Shown: positions 9,104 to 17,554 of the stretch, one piece after another
Position numbering within the stretch: the stretch's first letter is position 1
Layout: each line of letters begins with the position of its first letter
Source of the DNA: Desulfitobacterium sp038181555
Lineage (GTDB): Bacteria > Bacillota > Desulfitobacteriia > Desulfitobacteriales > Desulfitobacteriaceae
Reading direction: 5' to 3'
Length of the DNA stretch: 64,000 nt
Assembly: GCF_038181555.1 (NCBI RefSeq)
Contig: NZ_JBBWUA010000013.1
Coordinates: forward strand, 14,048-78,047
Translations under genes and position numbers: made by a program
The notes under the pieces: generated by a model
What the model was told of the DNA's origin: nothing
The model's database searches: none
Seen by the model: the letters and a program-made list of their open reading frames with translations, nothing else

Positions 9104-9556
9104 TTATTTGGCTTTTAATAATTTTCCGGTCTTTAGCAAACTTTTTGATACGTATTTAAGAGCGGAAGGAGTAGCTTTGAGACTTTCTTTGGCTAGAGCG
9201 TTGCCTGCCTTGATACCGGGAACAAAATCTAGGAACTTACTTGCTGACTTCATGTTGTTACGGGCAGACTTTATGTTTTTGCGTTGCACTTCCATGAGGG
9301 AGTTGAATGTGCTTTGGGAAGCGGGTTCTAGGGACTGCTCAAGCAGGGCGTTTTTTATGTGGTCAAGTTCAAGCGGAAGTTCGAGGTCATAAGAGGATTT
9401 GTCATTAAGATCCCAGAATAGCAGCTTCAGCTCGTTGATCTCTTGCCGGCATTCCGAGCAGGCTTTAAGATGTTCTTCGACAAATAGCTTTTCGACTGGG
9501 TCGATGACGCCGTCCAGCAGATCCTGCAGCAGATTTTTATCTAAATTACATATCAT
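9104..9556 (-). CDS. Zinc-finger (zf-HC2) anti-sigma factor
   Basis: About 150 residues with an N-terminal anti-sigma zinc finger: FVEEHLKACSECRQEI gives the H-x3-C-x2-C ZAS motif, preceded by a Cys close to the N-terminus. The middle is helical and charged. Unlike RsiW-type factors I see no transmembrane helix; the C-terminus is Lys-rich and weakly amphipathic, so it may be cytosolic, as redox-sensing ZAS proteins are. It starts 36 bp downstream of the ECF sigma gene and presumably inhibits that sigma factor. ATGs at 9571, 9559 and 9556 are in frame; GGGAGAG is best spaced for 9556. Confidence 0.75.
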   Translation of the reverse strand: MICNLDKNLLQDLLDGVIDPVEKLFVEEHLKACSECRQEINELKLLFWDLNDKSSYDLELPLELDHIKNALLEQSLEPASQSTFNSLMEVQRKNIKSARNNMKSASKFLDFVPGIKAGNALAKESLKATPSALKYVSKSLLKTGKLLKAK

Positions 9557-9606
9557 CATGATCTCTCCCATAATCCGTCATTACCTCTCATAATTACCTC
9601 TTATCG

Positions 9607-10188
9607 TTATCTCTCCCATAATCCACCTATGCTCAAATCATCTTTCAGGTGCTTGCGCCCTCTATGTAAATAGGTCTTCACCGTTCCCAAGGGGACACCC
9701 ATACTCTTAGCAATCTCTTCATATTTCATACCCTTCATGTGTCTCAAGAGGATTGCCATGCGTTCTTCAGGGGGAAGGGCATATATGGCTGTGGTCAAAA
9801 GTTTTTTGGTATCTAGAAAGAGCGTTGACTCCTCGGTGTTGGTGCTAGCAGGAAGAAGATCCTGGATTTCGTAGCCATCTTCACCTTGTTGGTTAAGCGA
9901 TAAGGCATCTTTCTTGTCCCTTAAGTGGTTTAAACACTTATTGATGGTAATGCGCTTTATCCACGGGAGCATCGAGAAACCGGTTTCGAAGCTGTCGAGG
10001 GCCTTAAAAATAGACAGAAAGACCTCTTGAGTTAAATCCAAAGCGTCCTCCTTATTACCGGTATAATGGTAAGTGATGGTATAAATGTATTTCTTATACC
10101 GATCGTAAAGGATTTCCAACCCTTGATTTTTATCTTTCTTATATAGTTTTAGGATTGTGGCGTCTGAAGCATCCAAAGCTCGGACCAT
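9607..10188 (-). CDS. ECF RNA polymerase sigma factor
   Basis: 193-residue ECF (group 4) sigma-70 factor. Region 2 is visible as ALDLTQEVFLSIFKALDSF followed by the DNA-melting stretch MLPWIKRITINKCLNHLRDK. Region 4 is ALPPEERMAILLRHMKGMKYEEIAKSMG with helix-turn-helix VPLGTVKTYLHRGRKHLK. The C-terminus ends shortly after region 4, so there is no extra domain. A ZAS anti-sigma gene follows, the standard partner pair. The start codon context is weak (AAAAGG immediately adjacent to the ATG), which may mean low translation or a slightly different start. Its target promoters cannot be read here. Confidence 0.9.
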   Translation of the reverse strand: MVRALDASDATILKLYKKDKNQGLEILYDRYKKYIYTITYHYTGNKEDALDLTQEVFLSIFKALDSFETGFSMLPWIKRITINKCLNHLRDKKDALSLNQQGEDGYEIQDLLPASTNTEESTLFLDTKKLLTTAIYALPPEERMAILLRHMKGMKYEEIAKSMGVPLGTVKTYLHRGRKHLKDDLSIGGLWER

Positions 10189-10724
10189 CCTTTTAACTTT
10201 GATATGAATTTAACACCGGGGTTCGGGTTGGAGTAAGGATTGGCGTGTGAATATTTTTTGTGTCACTTATTATTAATACACATTGTAGCTTAAAAAGTTT
10301 TGATTCCATAGATAGATATATAAAAATTTGATTAATGAGTTATAAAGCTTTACTAAGTAAGTGTTAGGTTTACGAAGCAACTGAAGACAATATTAAGTAG
10401 GCTAATAAAAGTAATTGGTAAGATTTCACTAAGTAAATGACTTAACTAAGGAAAAGCCTTTAAGAAAACTTTAAAAAGCTTTATAAGCAAGTCAACGGCT
10501 TTTAAGCAAGCATAGATTTTGCTGAGTGGGCAGGAAGCCAATTTGTTCTTGAGTAATGATTCTATTCTGGACTATAATATAATTTAGCATGTCTTACTGA
10601 AGTAGTTGTCAAAGGAATGTTATCAGTAGAATATGTTCAAGAGAAGATTATAAGATAATATTTATCAAACGAATAATATCAAACGAATAATATCGAGCGA
10701 GTATTATAGAGGAGATGCGGAGAA
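10189..10724. other. 536-bp AT-rich intergenic region
   Basis: Divergent promoter region between the sigma operon and the BenE-like gene. It is strongly AT-rich and full of loose AAGTAA/TTTAAG-type short repeats. No coding potential is convincing. A tandem 14-bp repeat occupies its right end and is listed separately. Confidence 0.5.
10664..10705 (+). repeat. Tandem 14-bp direct repeat upstream of transporter gene
   Basis: ATCAAACGAATAAT occurs twice exactly (10664-10677 and 10678-10691), with a degenerate third unit at 10692-10705. It ends about 20 bp before the start codon at 10725, so it lies in the 5' leader or promoter. Confidence 0.75.
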
Positions 10725-11903
10725 TTGGGGATAAGCTTAAGCAAGAATAGATTTAAGGATTTAAATCTACGCAATATAGCAGCGGGACTTGTTTCGGCAC
10801 TGATTGCGATCACGGGACCGCCAGCCATCATTTTAGAGGCTGCTGCAAATGGCAACTTTACAACTTCACAGGCTGTCATGTGGATGTTCTCTTGTTACGT
10901 GTTTGGGGGGCTTTTCAGTATTATCATCCCCTGGTATTATAAGATGCCGATTGTGGGGGCGAACACCATTACGGGGGTCGCCTTTCTGGCCACTGTGACA
11001 GCTCAGTTTAGTTATGCTGATCTCTTAGGTGCTTATATTGTTTCCGCTCTATTGATGTTAGGTATTGGCGTATTAGGCGTTTTTTCCAAGCTCCTTGATT
11101 ATGTTCCGAAAGAGATCATCTCTGTGATGCTGGCCGGTATGATTACTAGCTATATGGTGAATTTCATTACCTCCATCACGAAGATGCCCTTGATTGGGGG
11201 AGGGGCCTTGTTAGCCTTCCTTATCTTCAGCAAATGGAAAACTAAAATTCCTCCTATGGTAGCAGGAGTGTTCACCGCGACGCTCTTATTATTTCTGACC
11301 CAGCCATTGGCGGGAATCACCTTTGGCACCGATGTGGTTTTACCAACCATACAGATGCCTGCGTTTAATCCGCTTAGCTTTTTATCGGTCTCCATTCCTT
11401 TAGCGTTATTGATATTGAGTAATGATGCGGCGGTTGGCTTAGGAGCCTTGGAACAAAATGATTATAAGCCACCTGTCAATAAGGTCATTGCCTTGAGTGG
11501 AATATTCTCGATCATCGCCAGTTTTTTTGGGGGGCAGTCGGCCAACGTGGCGGGTATGATGTCTGCCATTTGCTCTGATCAAGAGGCCGGTCCTAAGGAA
11601 AAGCGCTATATGGGGGCGGTGGTTTCGGGGGTCATTCTTCTTGGTTTTGGCTTATTTGCCTGGAAGCTGGTGCCGCTGATCCAAGTCTTGCCCAAACCCT
11701 TTATCTCACTGCTCGTAGGCTTTGCCCTGTTAGGGGTGTTTGGCAATAGCTTATCGACGGGTTTTTCTAACCCTAAGATCAAAATAAGTGCGGCTCTGAC
11801 CTTTGTAATTGCTTTTTCCAACATAACGATTTTTAATATTAGTGCGCCAGTCTGGTCGCTGCTTATTGGGACTTTAGTCGCACGACTTATTGAATCCCAA
11901 TAG
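10725..11903 (+). CDS. BenE-type benzoate/H+ symporter family permease
   Basis: 392-residue inner membrane transporter with 10-12 hydrophobic segments. The organisation fits the BenE family (UraA/NCS2-like fold): VSALIAITGPPAIILEAAA in the first segment, the MPIVGANTITGVAF re-entrant-type segment and the later GFSNPKIKISAALTFVIA segment. Family members import benzoate or related aromatic acids with protons; the substrate here is not known and no aromatic-acid genes are adjacent. The start is TTG at 10725 with GAGGAG about ten bases upstream. It is monocistronic, with the agr-like locus beginning 146 bp downstream. Confidence 0.72.
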   Translation: MGISLSKNRFKDLNLRNIAAGLVSALIAITGPPAIILEAAANGNFTTSQAVMWMFSCYVFGGLFSIIIPWYYKMPIVGANTITGVAFLATVTAQFSYADLLGAYIVSALLMLGIGVLGVFSKLLDYVPKEIISVMLAGMITSYMVNFITSITKMPLIGGGALLAFLIFSKWKTKIPPMVAGVFTATLLLFLTQPLAGITFGTDVVLPTIQMPAFNPLSFLSVSIPLALLILSNDAAVGLGALEQNDYKPPVNKVIALSGIFSIIASFFGGQSANVAGMMSAICSDQEAGPKEKRYMGAVVSGVILLGFGLFAWKLVPLIQVLPKPFISLLVGFALLGVFGNSLSTGFSNPKIKISAALTFVIAFSNITIFNISAPVWSLLIGTLVARLIESQ

Positions 11904-12049
11904 ATTTTAGAACTCTTAAAATTTCTAAATTAAAGATTTTATTATATTCACTTCCTTGGAAGGATTTTCAACAAATATGTAGAAAGTTAAGAAATGTGAT
12001 TGTTTTTATTTGTTTTAATTACATAGGTGTCATAATTTAGTCGAAGTAG

Positions 12050-12511
12050 GTGAGTTGTATAGATATTCCGATACTTTCTTTATTGCTTCAAGGTATTCCG
12101 GAACAAATTGGAGTTGTAGCATTGGCATACGCGATTGCGAAGCTTCCTTTTCGTTGGAAAGAAATTATTCCTTTAGGGACATTGCTAGCCTTAACTGCAT
12201 TTATCATCAGGTCCCTAAATATGCCCTTTGGAACGCATACGCTTGCGATTATTTTTTCTTTGTTCATATTTTTAATGCTGAAGAGCAAAGAAGTAATCAC
12301 ATCCTTGATTTCTACTCTTCTCTGCATTGTAGCGCTCAGCGTTTTTGAGCTTATTTCTATTTCATCTCTTCTGGCCATTTTTAATACATCGCAAGAAGCT
12401 GTTTTTACCGATCCAATGAAAAGGATATTATTTACTGAACCCCAAGTCATCCTGCTTTTTTTAACTGCCTTTATAGTTAAGCGAAAGAGGGAGAGAAATG
12501 ATAAGCCTTAA
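12050..12511 (+). CDS. Membrane protein of agr-like locus, sensor-domain-like
   Basis: 153-residue protein with four to five predicted transmembrane helices and a short basic C-terminal tail (KRKRERNDKP). It lacks any kinase domain. Its size and position upstream of agrB resemble the isolated membrane sensor half of AgrC-type kinases, which is inference only. The best start is GTG at 12050; the ribosome binding site is weak. Its 3' end overlaps the agrB start by 14 bp, so the two are coupled. An alternative role is export or immunity for the signal peptide. Confidence 0.55.
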   Translation: MSCIDIPILSLLLQGIPEQIGVVALAYAIAKLPFRWKEIIPLGTLLALTAFIIRSLNMPFGTHTLAIIFSLFIFLMLKSKEVITSLISTLLCIVALSVFELISISSLLAIFNTSQEAVFTDPMKRILFTEPQVILLFLTAFIVKRKRERNDKP

Positions 12512-13082
12512 TGGGATGAGTAACGAACTGACTAATATTATCACGAAAGATTTGGGATTTAATGAAGATAAAAAAGAGATTGTTGCTTATGCCATCGAAA
12601 CTTCACTCTATTCGGTGATAGGTGTCTTACTTTTGATTCTTTTTTCCTTATTAGTCGATGCTTTAAAGGCATCACTTATTGCAGCTGTCTTTGGCGTTAT
12701 ACTCCGCAGATTATCGGGTGGGGCACATTTTGATACTCCTACCAAATGCTTGATCTTCGGGGCAATCCTGTACACTGGACTTGGCGTGTTGGCCCAAAAG
12801 CTGGTGGAGTACCACCTCGTTACTGATCTTATGCTTTGGGCAAGCATAGGTATTGCCTTAATCATCGTCGGCATTTTAGCACCGGTCGATAGCGAGAATA
12901 AACCGATTCACTCTGCAAAACTAAAAAGAAATTTAAAAAGCTTATCCATCGCATTTGTTATTGTAAGTTTTATTATTGTTTTAATATCATCTAATGGGTT
13001 GCTAAATGTCAGCTTGAGTTTGGGGATACTCTATCAATCCTTAACCTTGCTGCCGCTATTTAATCACGGGGGAGGTGGATAA
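12498..13082 (+). CDS. agrB: AgrB-family accessory gene regulator protease
   Basis: 194-residue membrane cysteine protease that cleaves and cyclises the AgrD propeptide. The catalytic pair sits in RRLSGGAHFDTPTKC: His77 and Cys84, the same spacing as in staphylococcal AgrB. Five to six transmembrane segments follow. GAGAGAAATG overlaps the end of the upstream gene. The last codons (poly-Gly) coincide with the GGGGGAGGTGG ribosome binding site of agrD, so the C-terminus is shaped by that signal. Together with agrD it should make a cyclic thiolactone signal. Confidence 0.93.
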   Translation: MISLNGMSNELTNIITKDLGFNEDKKEIVAYAIETSLYSVIGVLLLILFSLLVDALKASLIAAVFGVILRRLSGGAHFDTPTKCLIFGAILYTGLGVLAQKLVEYHLVTDLMLWASIGIALIIVGILAPVDSENKPIHSAKLKRNLKSLSIAFVIVSFIIVLISSNGLLNVSLSLGILYQSLTLLPLFNHGGGG

Positions 13083-13083
13083 A

Positions 13084-13206
13084 GTGAGAAAAACAATCTT
13101 TGCAGCTCTCGCCACATCATTGATGGTCCTAGCCAGCGCAACATCTGTGTTCGCATGCGGTATTTGGGCCTACCAACCCAAGACGCCGAAATCCTTGCAG
13201 AAATAA
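13084..13206 (+). CDS. agrD: AgrD-like cyclic lactone autoinducer peptide precursor
   Basis: 40-residue propeptide starting at GTG with GGAGGTGG upstream, directly after agrB. Residues 1-24 form an amphipathic, signal-like leader with basic MRKT and a hydrophobic stretch ending in SVFA. The core begins at Cys25 (CGIWAY) and is followed by the charged, Pro-rich tail QPKTPKSLQK, the layout of the cyclic-lactone autoinducer family (Cys, Trp a few residues later, then QPK.PKSL). I infer a ring closed between Cys25 and a residue about four positions on. Too short for most gene callers. Confidence 0.9.
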   Translation: MRKTIFAALATSLMVLASATSVFACGIWAYQPKTPKSLQK

Positions 13207-13220
13207 TCTAGAGTTCTCTT

Positions 13221-13250
13221 AAAAAGCTGGGTTTTGTCCCAGCTTTTTGA
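13221..13250 (+). terminator. Terminator/attenuator between agrD and kinase gene
   Basis: Perfect 11-bp stem AAAAAGCTGGG (13221-13231) with CCCAGCTTTTT (13238-13248). The kinase ribosome binding site follows at once, so partial read-through probably sets the ratio of peptide to kinase. Confidence 0.75.
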
Positions 13251-13265
13251 GGTTTGGAGGCTAAA

Positions 13266-15047
13266 ATGGGTAGAGGACATTCTAATCGATCAATTATTCA
13301 ATCCACCTTATTAAATATTACAATAAGTGTTTTCATTCTCAGTATGATTCTAATTTTCTTATTCGGCCAAACTTTTTGGCAGAAGGAATCGATTAAGTTG
13401 GATTATGAATTATTAAGCGTAGCCATTGAGGCCAAGGAAAGAATTGAAAGTCAATACATAGAGAAACTTGCCGATGATAACGCCGGTTCACAGCTTGTAG
13501 AAAATAATGACATGCAGAAACTGAGTGCCGAAATAAAACCCTTACTGCAGGGGACAGATTCTTATTCAGTCGCCTATTATGATAGCAGGATGGATTGGAT
13601 CGTTTCCGAAGAGGAACAGATTAAGTATGTGCTGGATAAGATTCTGCCTGCTTTAAGTGAAAATAATAGTATACAGCAATTGAAGATTGAGCATTTGAGT
13701 CTCGTAAGCATTCCTATTTATCAGGATCATCTATTGATAGGGTATGTTTGGGCCTTTGCCGATCACCCGGAATTCAGTTTCACTTCCTTTTCCAGTGTTA
13801 ATATTTTTTTTGTGTTCATTTTTGCACTTTTAAGCATTATTATCCTATTAATTAATAGGCATTTAAAAAACATCCAAACCCAACTGGAGCGTTTTAGTGA
13901 GTCTATTGTTCATCCTGAGTCTGCGCCCCTGTGGGATGTTTCTAAGCTGCCGGAGCTAGAACCGGTTTTTTATAAGATCATGAGCTATACTCAAGAGCTG
14001 AGCAGTATGAATGAAGAGTTGCTGGAATCTCAGCATCGATTGACTCGAATTATGGAGGGAATCTCCGACGGGTTACTTTCTATAGATGTCGAATGGCGTA
14101 TCCTATTTTACAATCAAGTGACCAAGAAGCACCTGAATCGAACAGATAAAGATTTGTATATGAAAAGCATTTTCCAAGCTATTCCGGGCTTCCAAAACTC
14201 AACAACCCATCAGTTATTTGCCTCGGCCTTCAACTATTCGGAGCCGCTCCATTTCGAAGCGGAGGGGATAGTAGTTAATGGGAGGATATACCTTTTCAGC
14301 GTTTATCCCTTTAAAGGCGGAATCACGGTCTTCTTTAGAGATATTACAGAGCGGAGGATCCAGCAGCAAGAAATGGCTCGTCTAGAACGGCTTAACCTGA
14401 TTGGCCAGATGGCGGCGGGAATTAGCCATGAAATTAGAAATCCTCTTACCACGGTCAAGGGCTTTCTGCAATTGCGTAGTTCCAAACTGACGAACTCCGA
14501 GGAAAATGAGTATAACGAGCTGATGATCTCTGAAATAGATCGGGCGAATATGATTATCACCGAATTTTTATCCTTGGCGAAAAGCAATATAGTTCATAAC
14601 ACGGAGCAGGACATCAATCAAATCATTTATCGGATTTTCCCCATGATTCAGGCTGATGCCAATAACACTGGCAAGGAAATCTTGCTCAACTTAAATCCGC
14701 TGCCGAGCTTATCCTTGAATGAAAATGAAATTCGCCAATTGCTGCTTAATCTCGTACGCAATGCTTTGGAGGTTACTTCGACAGGCGGATGTATCATCAT
14801 TCGCACTTACGAGGAAGGGAATCATGTGATCTTGGCGGTTCAGGATCAAGGTCCAGGGATTCCTGCAGAGATTCAAGAAAAAATCGGTACCCCCTTCTTC
14901 ACCACCAAAGAAAGTGGCACAGGTTTAGGTATCGCAATTTCTATGGGTATTGCTCATCGCAATAATGGTGATTTGGGCTTTGAGTCGAGCAGTCAAGGCA
15001 CAACCTTTAAGGCTAAGTTTAAAAAGCTTACCTTAGCTAATGGCTGA
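13266..15047 (+). CDS. PAS-domain sensor histidine kinase (sporulation-kinase type)
   Basis: 593-residue membrane histidine kinase. TM1 spans about residues 15-37, an extracytoplasmic domain residues 38-170, TM2 residues 174-198, followed by a linker and a PAS domain (about 255-365). HisKA has the phospho-acceptor His388 in GISHEIRNPLTTVKGFLQL, the form typical of Bacillus sporulation kinases. HATPase_c shows NLVRNALEVT (N box), DQGPGIP (G1) and GTGLGIAIS (G2). The start is ATG 13266, with GGAGG at ideal distance; a TTG at 13254 is also in frame. It follows the agr genes but is not an AgrC-type (HATPase_c_5) kinase, and no response regulator gene is adjacent. Confidence 0.88.
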   Translation: MGRGHSNRSIIQSTLLNITISVFILSMILIFLFGQTFWQKESIKLDYELLSVAIEAKERIESQYIEKLADDNAGSQLVENNDMQKLSAEIKPLLQGTDSYSVAYYDSRMDWIVSEEEQIKYVLDKILPALSENNSIQQLKIEHLSLVSIPIYQDHLLIGYVWAFADHPEFSFTSFSSVNIFFVFIFALLSIIILLINRHLKNIQTQLERFSESIVHPESAPLWDVSKLPELEPVFYKIMSYTQELSSMNEELLESQHRLTRIMEGISDGLLSIDVEWRILFYNQVTKKHLNRTDKDLYMKSIFQAIPGFQNSTTHQLFASAFNYSEPLHFEAEGIVVNGRIYLFSVYPFKGGITVFFRDITERRIQQQEMARLERLNLIGQMAAGISHEIRNPLTTVKGFLQLRSSKLTNSEENEYNELMISEIDRANMIITEFLSLAKSNIVHNTEQDINQIIYRIFPMIQADANNTGKEILLNLNPLPSLSLNENEIRQLLLNLVRNALEVTSTGGCIIIRTYEEGNHVILAVQDQGPGIPAEIQEKIGTPFFTTKESGTGLGIAISMGIAHRNNGDLGFESSSQGTTFKAKFKKLTLANG

Positions 15048-15168
15048 GAAGGGTTAATCTACTGCCTTAAACCGTGGGGAAGTTGACAGATAATCAGTCA
15101 TTTGGTTAAATAAATGAATAACCGTAGAGATGTTTGCAGTATAGGTGTGGAAACGGAGGAGTTAAGAT

Positions 15169-16254
15169 ATGTATACGAGTCAAAAGCCTCTGCCGGAGCA
15201 GTATCTTTCTCTTAGTGAGGCGGAAATGGATCAACGGATTCGGCAAGCGAAGGAAGCGTTGGGTTCGAAGCTAGTCATATTAGGCCACCATTATCAACGG
15301 GATGAGGTCGTGCGCTATGCCGATCATCGCGGAGATTCCTTGCGGCTTTCTCAATTGGCTGCCCAAGCAAAGGATGCTGAGTTCATCGTTTTTTGTGGTG
15401 TGCATTTCATGGCAGAGACCGCTGATATGTTGGGTGCGCCTGGGCAGAAGGTCATCTTGCCGGATTTAGATGCGGGCTGTCCCATGGCTGATATGGCAGA
15501 GATAGAAGATGTGGAGAGATGCTGGCAGCAAATTTCTGCCAAATACCATGCAGAATTCGTGCCTGTGACCTATGTGAACTCTACAGCGGAGGTCAAAGCC
15601 TTTTGTGGCCGTCATGGAGGATTAACCTGTACCTCTTCTAATGCCCTGAAGATCCTGAAGACTTTGTTTGCTGAGGGTAAGCATGTGCTCTTCCTTCCCG
15701 ATGAGCACCTCGGTCGCAATACCGCTATTCAACTGGGTTTAGAGGAAAAGGATATGTTCCAATGGCATCGAGAGGACTGGGATATTGAGTTGCCGGAGGT
15801 TGCCCCACAGATTATTCTATGGGATGGCTATTGTGGTGTTCATCAGAGATTCACTCCCGCTCATGTGGATTATGTCCGGAGTCAGTATCCAGGCATTACA
15901 GTGATTGTCCATCCGGAATGTAGTCATGCGGTAGTAGAAAAATCTGATTTGAGTGGCTCTACCGACTTTATCATTCGTCAAATTACTGCAGCTCCGGCTG
16001 GCAGTGTTTGGGCGGTGGGAACAGAGATCAATCTAGTGAGTCGCTTGGCCAAGGAAAATCCCGATAAGACCGTCATCTGCTTGAATGAAAACGTTTGCCT
16101 GTGCGTGATGATGAGCCGGATCAGCCAGCCCCATCTTCTGTGGGTTTTGGAAAACCTTCAACAGGGTAAGGTGGTCAATCAAATTAGCGTCAAACCGGAA
16201 ATAGCTAAGGATGCCGTGGTGGCTCTCGAACGCATGCTGGAGTTGAGTAAGTAA
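15169..16254 (+). CDS. nadA: Quinolinate synthase A
   Basis: 361-residue NadA, the [4Fe-4S] enzyme that condenses iminoaspartate with dihydroxyacetone phosphate to give quinolinate in NAD synthesis. It is of the longer Bacillus-like type. VILGHHYQRDEVVRYAD is the N-terminal signature, FCGVHFMAETADML carries Cys76, AGCPMAD carries Cys104, and HPECSHAV and CLNENVCLCVMM carry later cysteines including cluster ligands. GGAGG lies 5' of the ATG. Unusually nadB and nadC are not next to it; it stands alone between the kinase and a LysR gene. Confidence 0.95.
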   Translation: MYTSQKPLPEQYLSLSEAEMDQRIRQAKEALGSKLVILGHHYQRDEVVRYADHRGDSLRLSQLAAQAKDAEFIVFCGVHFMAETADMLGAPGQKVILPDLDAGCPMADMAEIEDVERCWQQISAKYHAEFVPVTYVNSTAEVKAFCGRHGGLTCTSSNALKILKTLFAEGKHVLFLPDEHLGRNTAIQLGLEEKDMFQWHREDWDIELPEVAPQIILWDGYCGVHQRFTPAHVDYVRSQYPGITVIVHPECSHAVVEKSDLSGSTDFIIRQITAAPAGSVWAVGTEINLVSRLAKENPDKTVICLNENVCLCVMMSRISQPHLLWVLENLQQGKVVNQISVKPEIAKDAVVALERMLELSK

Positions 16255-16373
16255 AACTACCCAAGATTAGAGAAGCCTGGATCTATCCTACAATCCTGTT
16301 AAGCTTGAACGGGGCAAAGGAGCAGCAGGAGGATTGTGCGGGAGCACTATGGATGATGGGATGGAGGGTGTTT

Positions 16374-17294
16374 ATGCGCATTGAGCAGCTATATTATCTT
16401 GTTGAGGTGAGCAAGAATAAATCCCTAACTATCGCTGCGGAGCAGATTCATGTGTCTCAACAAAATCTTAGCGTTGCCATTCGTAATTTGGAGAAGGAGT
16501 TCAATGTTGAGCTTTTAATACGTTCCCATAAGGGTGTATCCCTTACCAGGGAAGGGGAGGAATTTGTCAATAAAGCACAGGAGATATTGACTAAGATTGA
16601 CGAGCTGAATTCTCTATTTAATAAGAAACAGCTCGCCAAAAAAGCCCTTAAAGGTAGCCTGCGCATTGATGTGGTTCCTTACATGACCCTCCCGGATATC
16701 CTGGTTTCCTTTTATAGGCTGCACCCCCAGGTCAATGTGGTATTAAAGGAACACAGTCCTCAAGAAATTATGAGTAATGTAGCTGAGGGGAAAAGTGACG
16801 TTGGTATTATCTTTCGCACAGGCGAGGATCAGGGATTCTCTAAGACCATCTACGAACTGGGATTGAGCTATGAAAATATTCTTGACGATAAGATTTATGT
16901 TTGTGCCGGAAAAAAGTCCCCACTTAAGAAAAAGCGTGTGATATCCCATACTGAACTATTTAAACAAAACTTGATCGTATCTGAAGATCTCTATGGATGG
17001 ATTCTGGATATTATCAAGCGTTATCAGGACCCCTCTTCTATACAGATTCAGAAATCAAATAGTATGCAGATCTATAAAAAGATGATTGAAGAAGGTTTGG
17101 CGGTGGGTTTTGTTACCGGAATTGGTTTAGAAAAGGAGCTTATTTTTAAGAAGGGGGAAGTAGTCCCTATAGCCATCGAAAAACACAATAATATCACCAT
17201 TGGGCTGGTGTATTCTAATGTTGATTCACAAACTGAGATCAGTAAGGAATTCATCAACCATCTTAAATTAACAACGCAAGATTATCAGTGCTGA
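16374..17294 (+). CDS. LysR-family transcriptional regulator
   Basis: 306-residue LysR regulator. The winged helix-turn-helix covers residues 1-60 (MRIEQLYYLVEVSKNKSLT, then AAEQIHVSQQNLSVAIRNLE), followed by an effector-binding domain from about residue 88 (GSLRIDVVPYMTLPDILVSF). The ATG at 16374 has GGAGGG upstream and matches the family start; the frame is open from 16305. It ends at a good terminator and lies upstream of the putative sulfonate cluster in the same direction, so it is a candidate regulator for that cluster. Effector unknown. Confidence 0.9.
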   Translation: MRIEQLYYLVEVSKNKSLTIAAEQIHVSQQNLSVAIRNLEKEFNVELLIRSHKGVSLTREGEEFVNKAQEILTKIDELNSLFNKKQLAKKALKGSLRIDVVPYMTLPDILVSFYRLHPQVNVVLKEHSPQEIMSNVAEGKSDVGIIFRTGEDQGFSKTIYELGLSYENILDDKIYVCAGKKSPLKKKRVISHTELFKQNLIVSEDLYGWILDIIKRYQDPSSIQIQKSNSMQIYKKMIEEGLAVGFVTGIGLEKELIFKKGEVVPIAIEKHNNITIGLVYSNVDSQTEISKEFINHLKLTTQDYQC

Positions 17295-17331
17295 TAAAGT
17301 TTTATAGCTCATGAGCAAACCTTGAATAGTT

Positions 17332-17358
17332 ATCCGAGAGACTCTCTCGGATTTTTTC
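17332..17358 (+). terminator. Rho-independent terminator after lysR-type gene
   Basis: Stem ATCCGAGAG (17332-17340) with CTCTCGGAT (17344-17352), followed by a TTTTTTCTT tract. Confidence 0.9.
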
Positions 17359-17419
17359 TTACATTTTTATCCCTTAGCAAAGACTCGTTAGTAACTTGCC
17401 TCTAATTATTTAGGCTGGA

Positions 17420-17445
17420 GGGGCACAAATGAAATTTGTGGCCCC
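17420..17445 (+). promoter_or_regulatory. Inverted repeat upstream of dehydrogenase cluster
   Basis: GGGGCACAAAT (17420-17430) pairs with ATTTGTGGCCCC (17434-17445) with a single bulge. No T-tract follows. It lies about 110 bp before the dehydrogenase gene and could be an operator or a leader hairpin. Confidence 0.4.
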
Positions 17446-17554
17446 CCACAGAATATTCTAAATTATGTGTTAGCCAGAACAAGTGAAAGTGACTACAATG
17501 TATATAAGAGGTCACAAGGCGCCGTCACCTCATAACTAAAAGGGGGCAAAAGGA

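Noticed and set aside
12055..12348. Alternative frame overlapping the first agr-locus gene
   Set aside because: The overlapping frame at 12050-12511 has clear transmembrane segments and couples to agrB; this one has neither.
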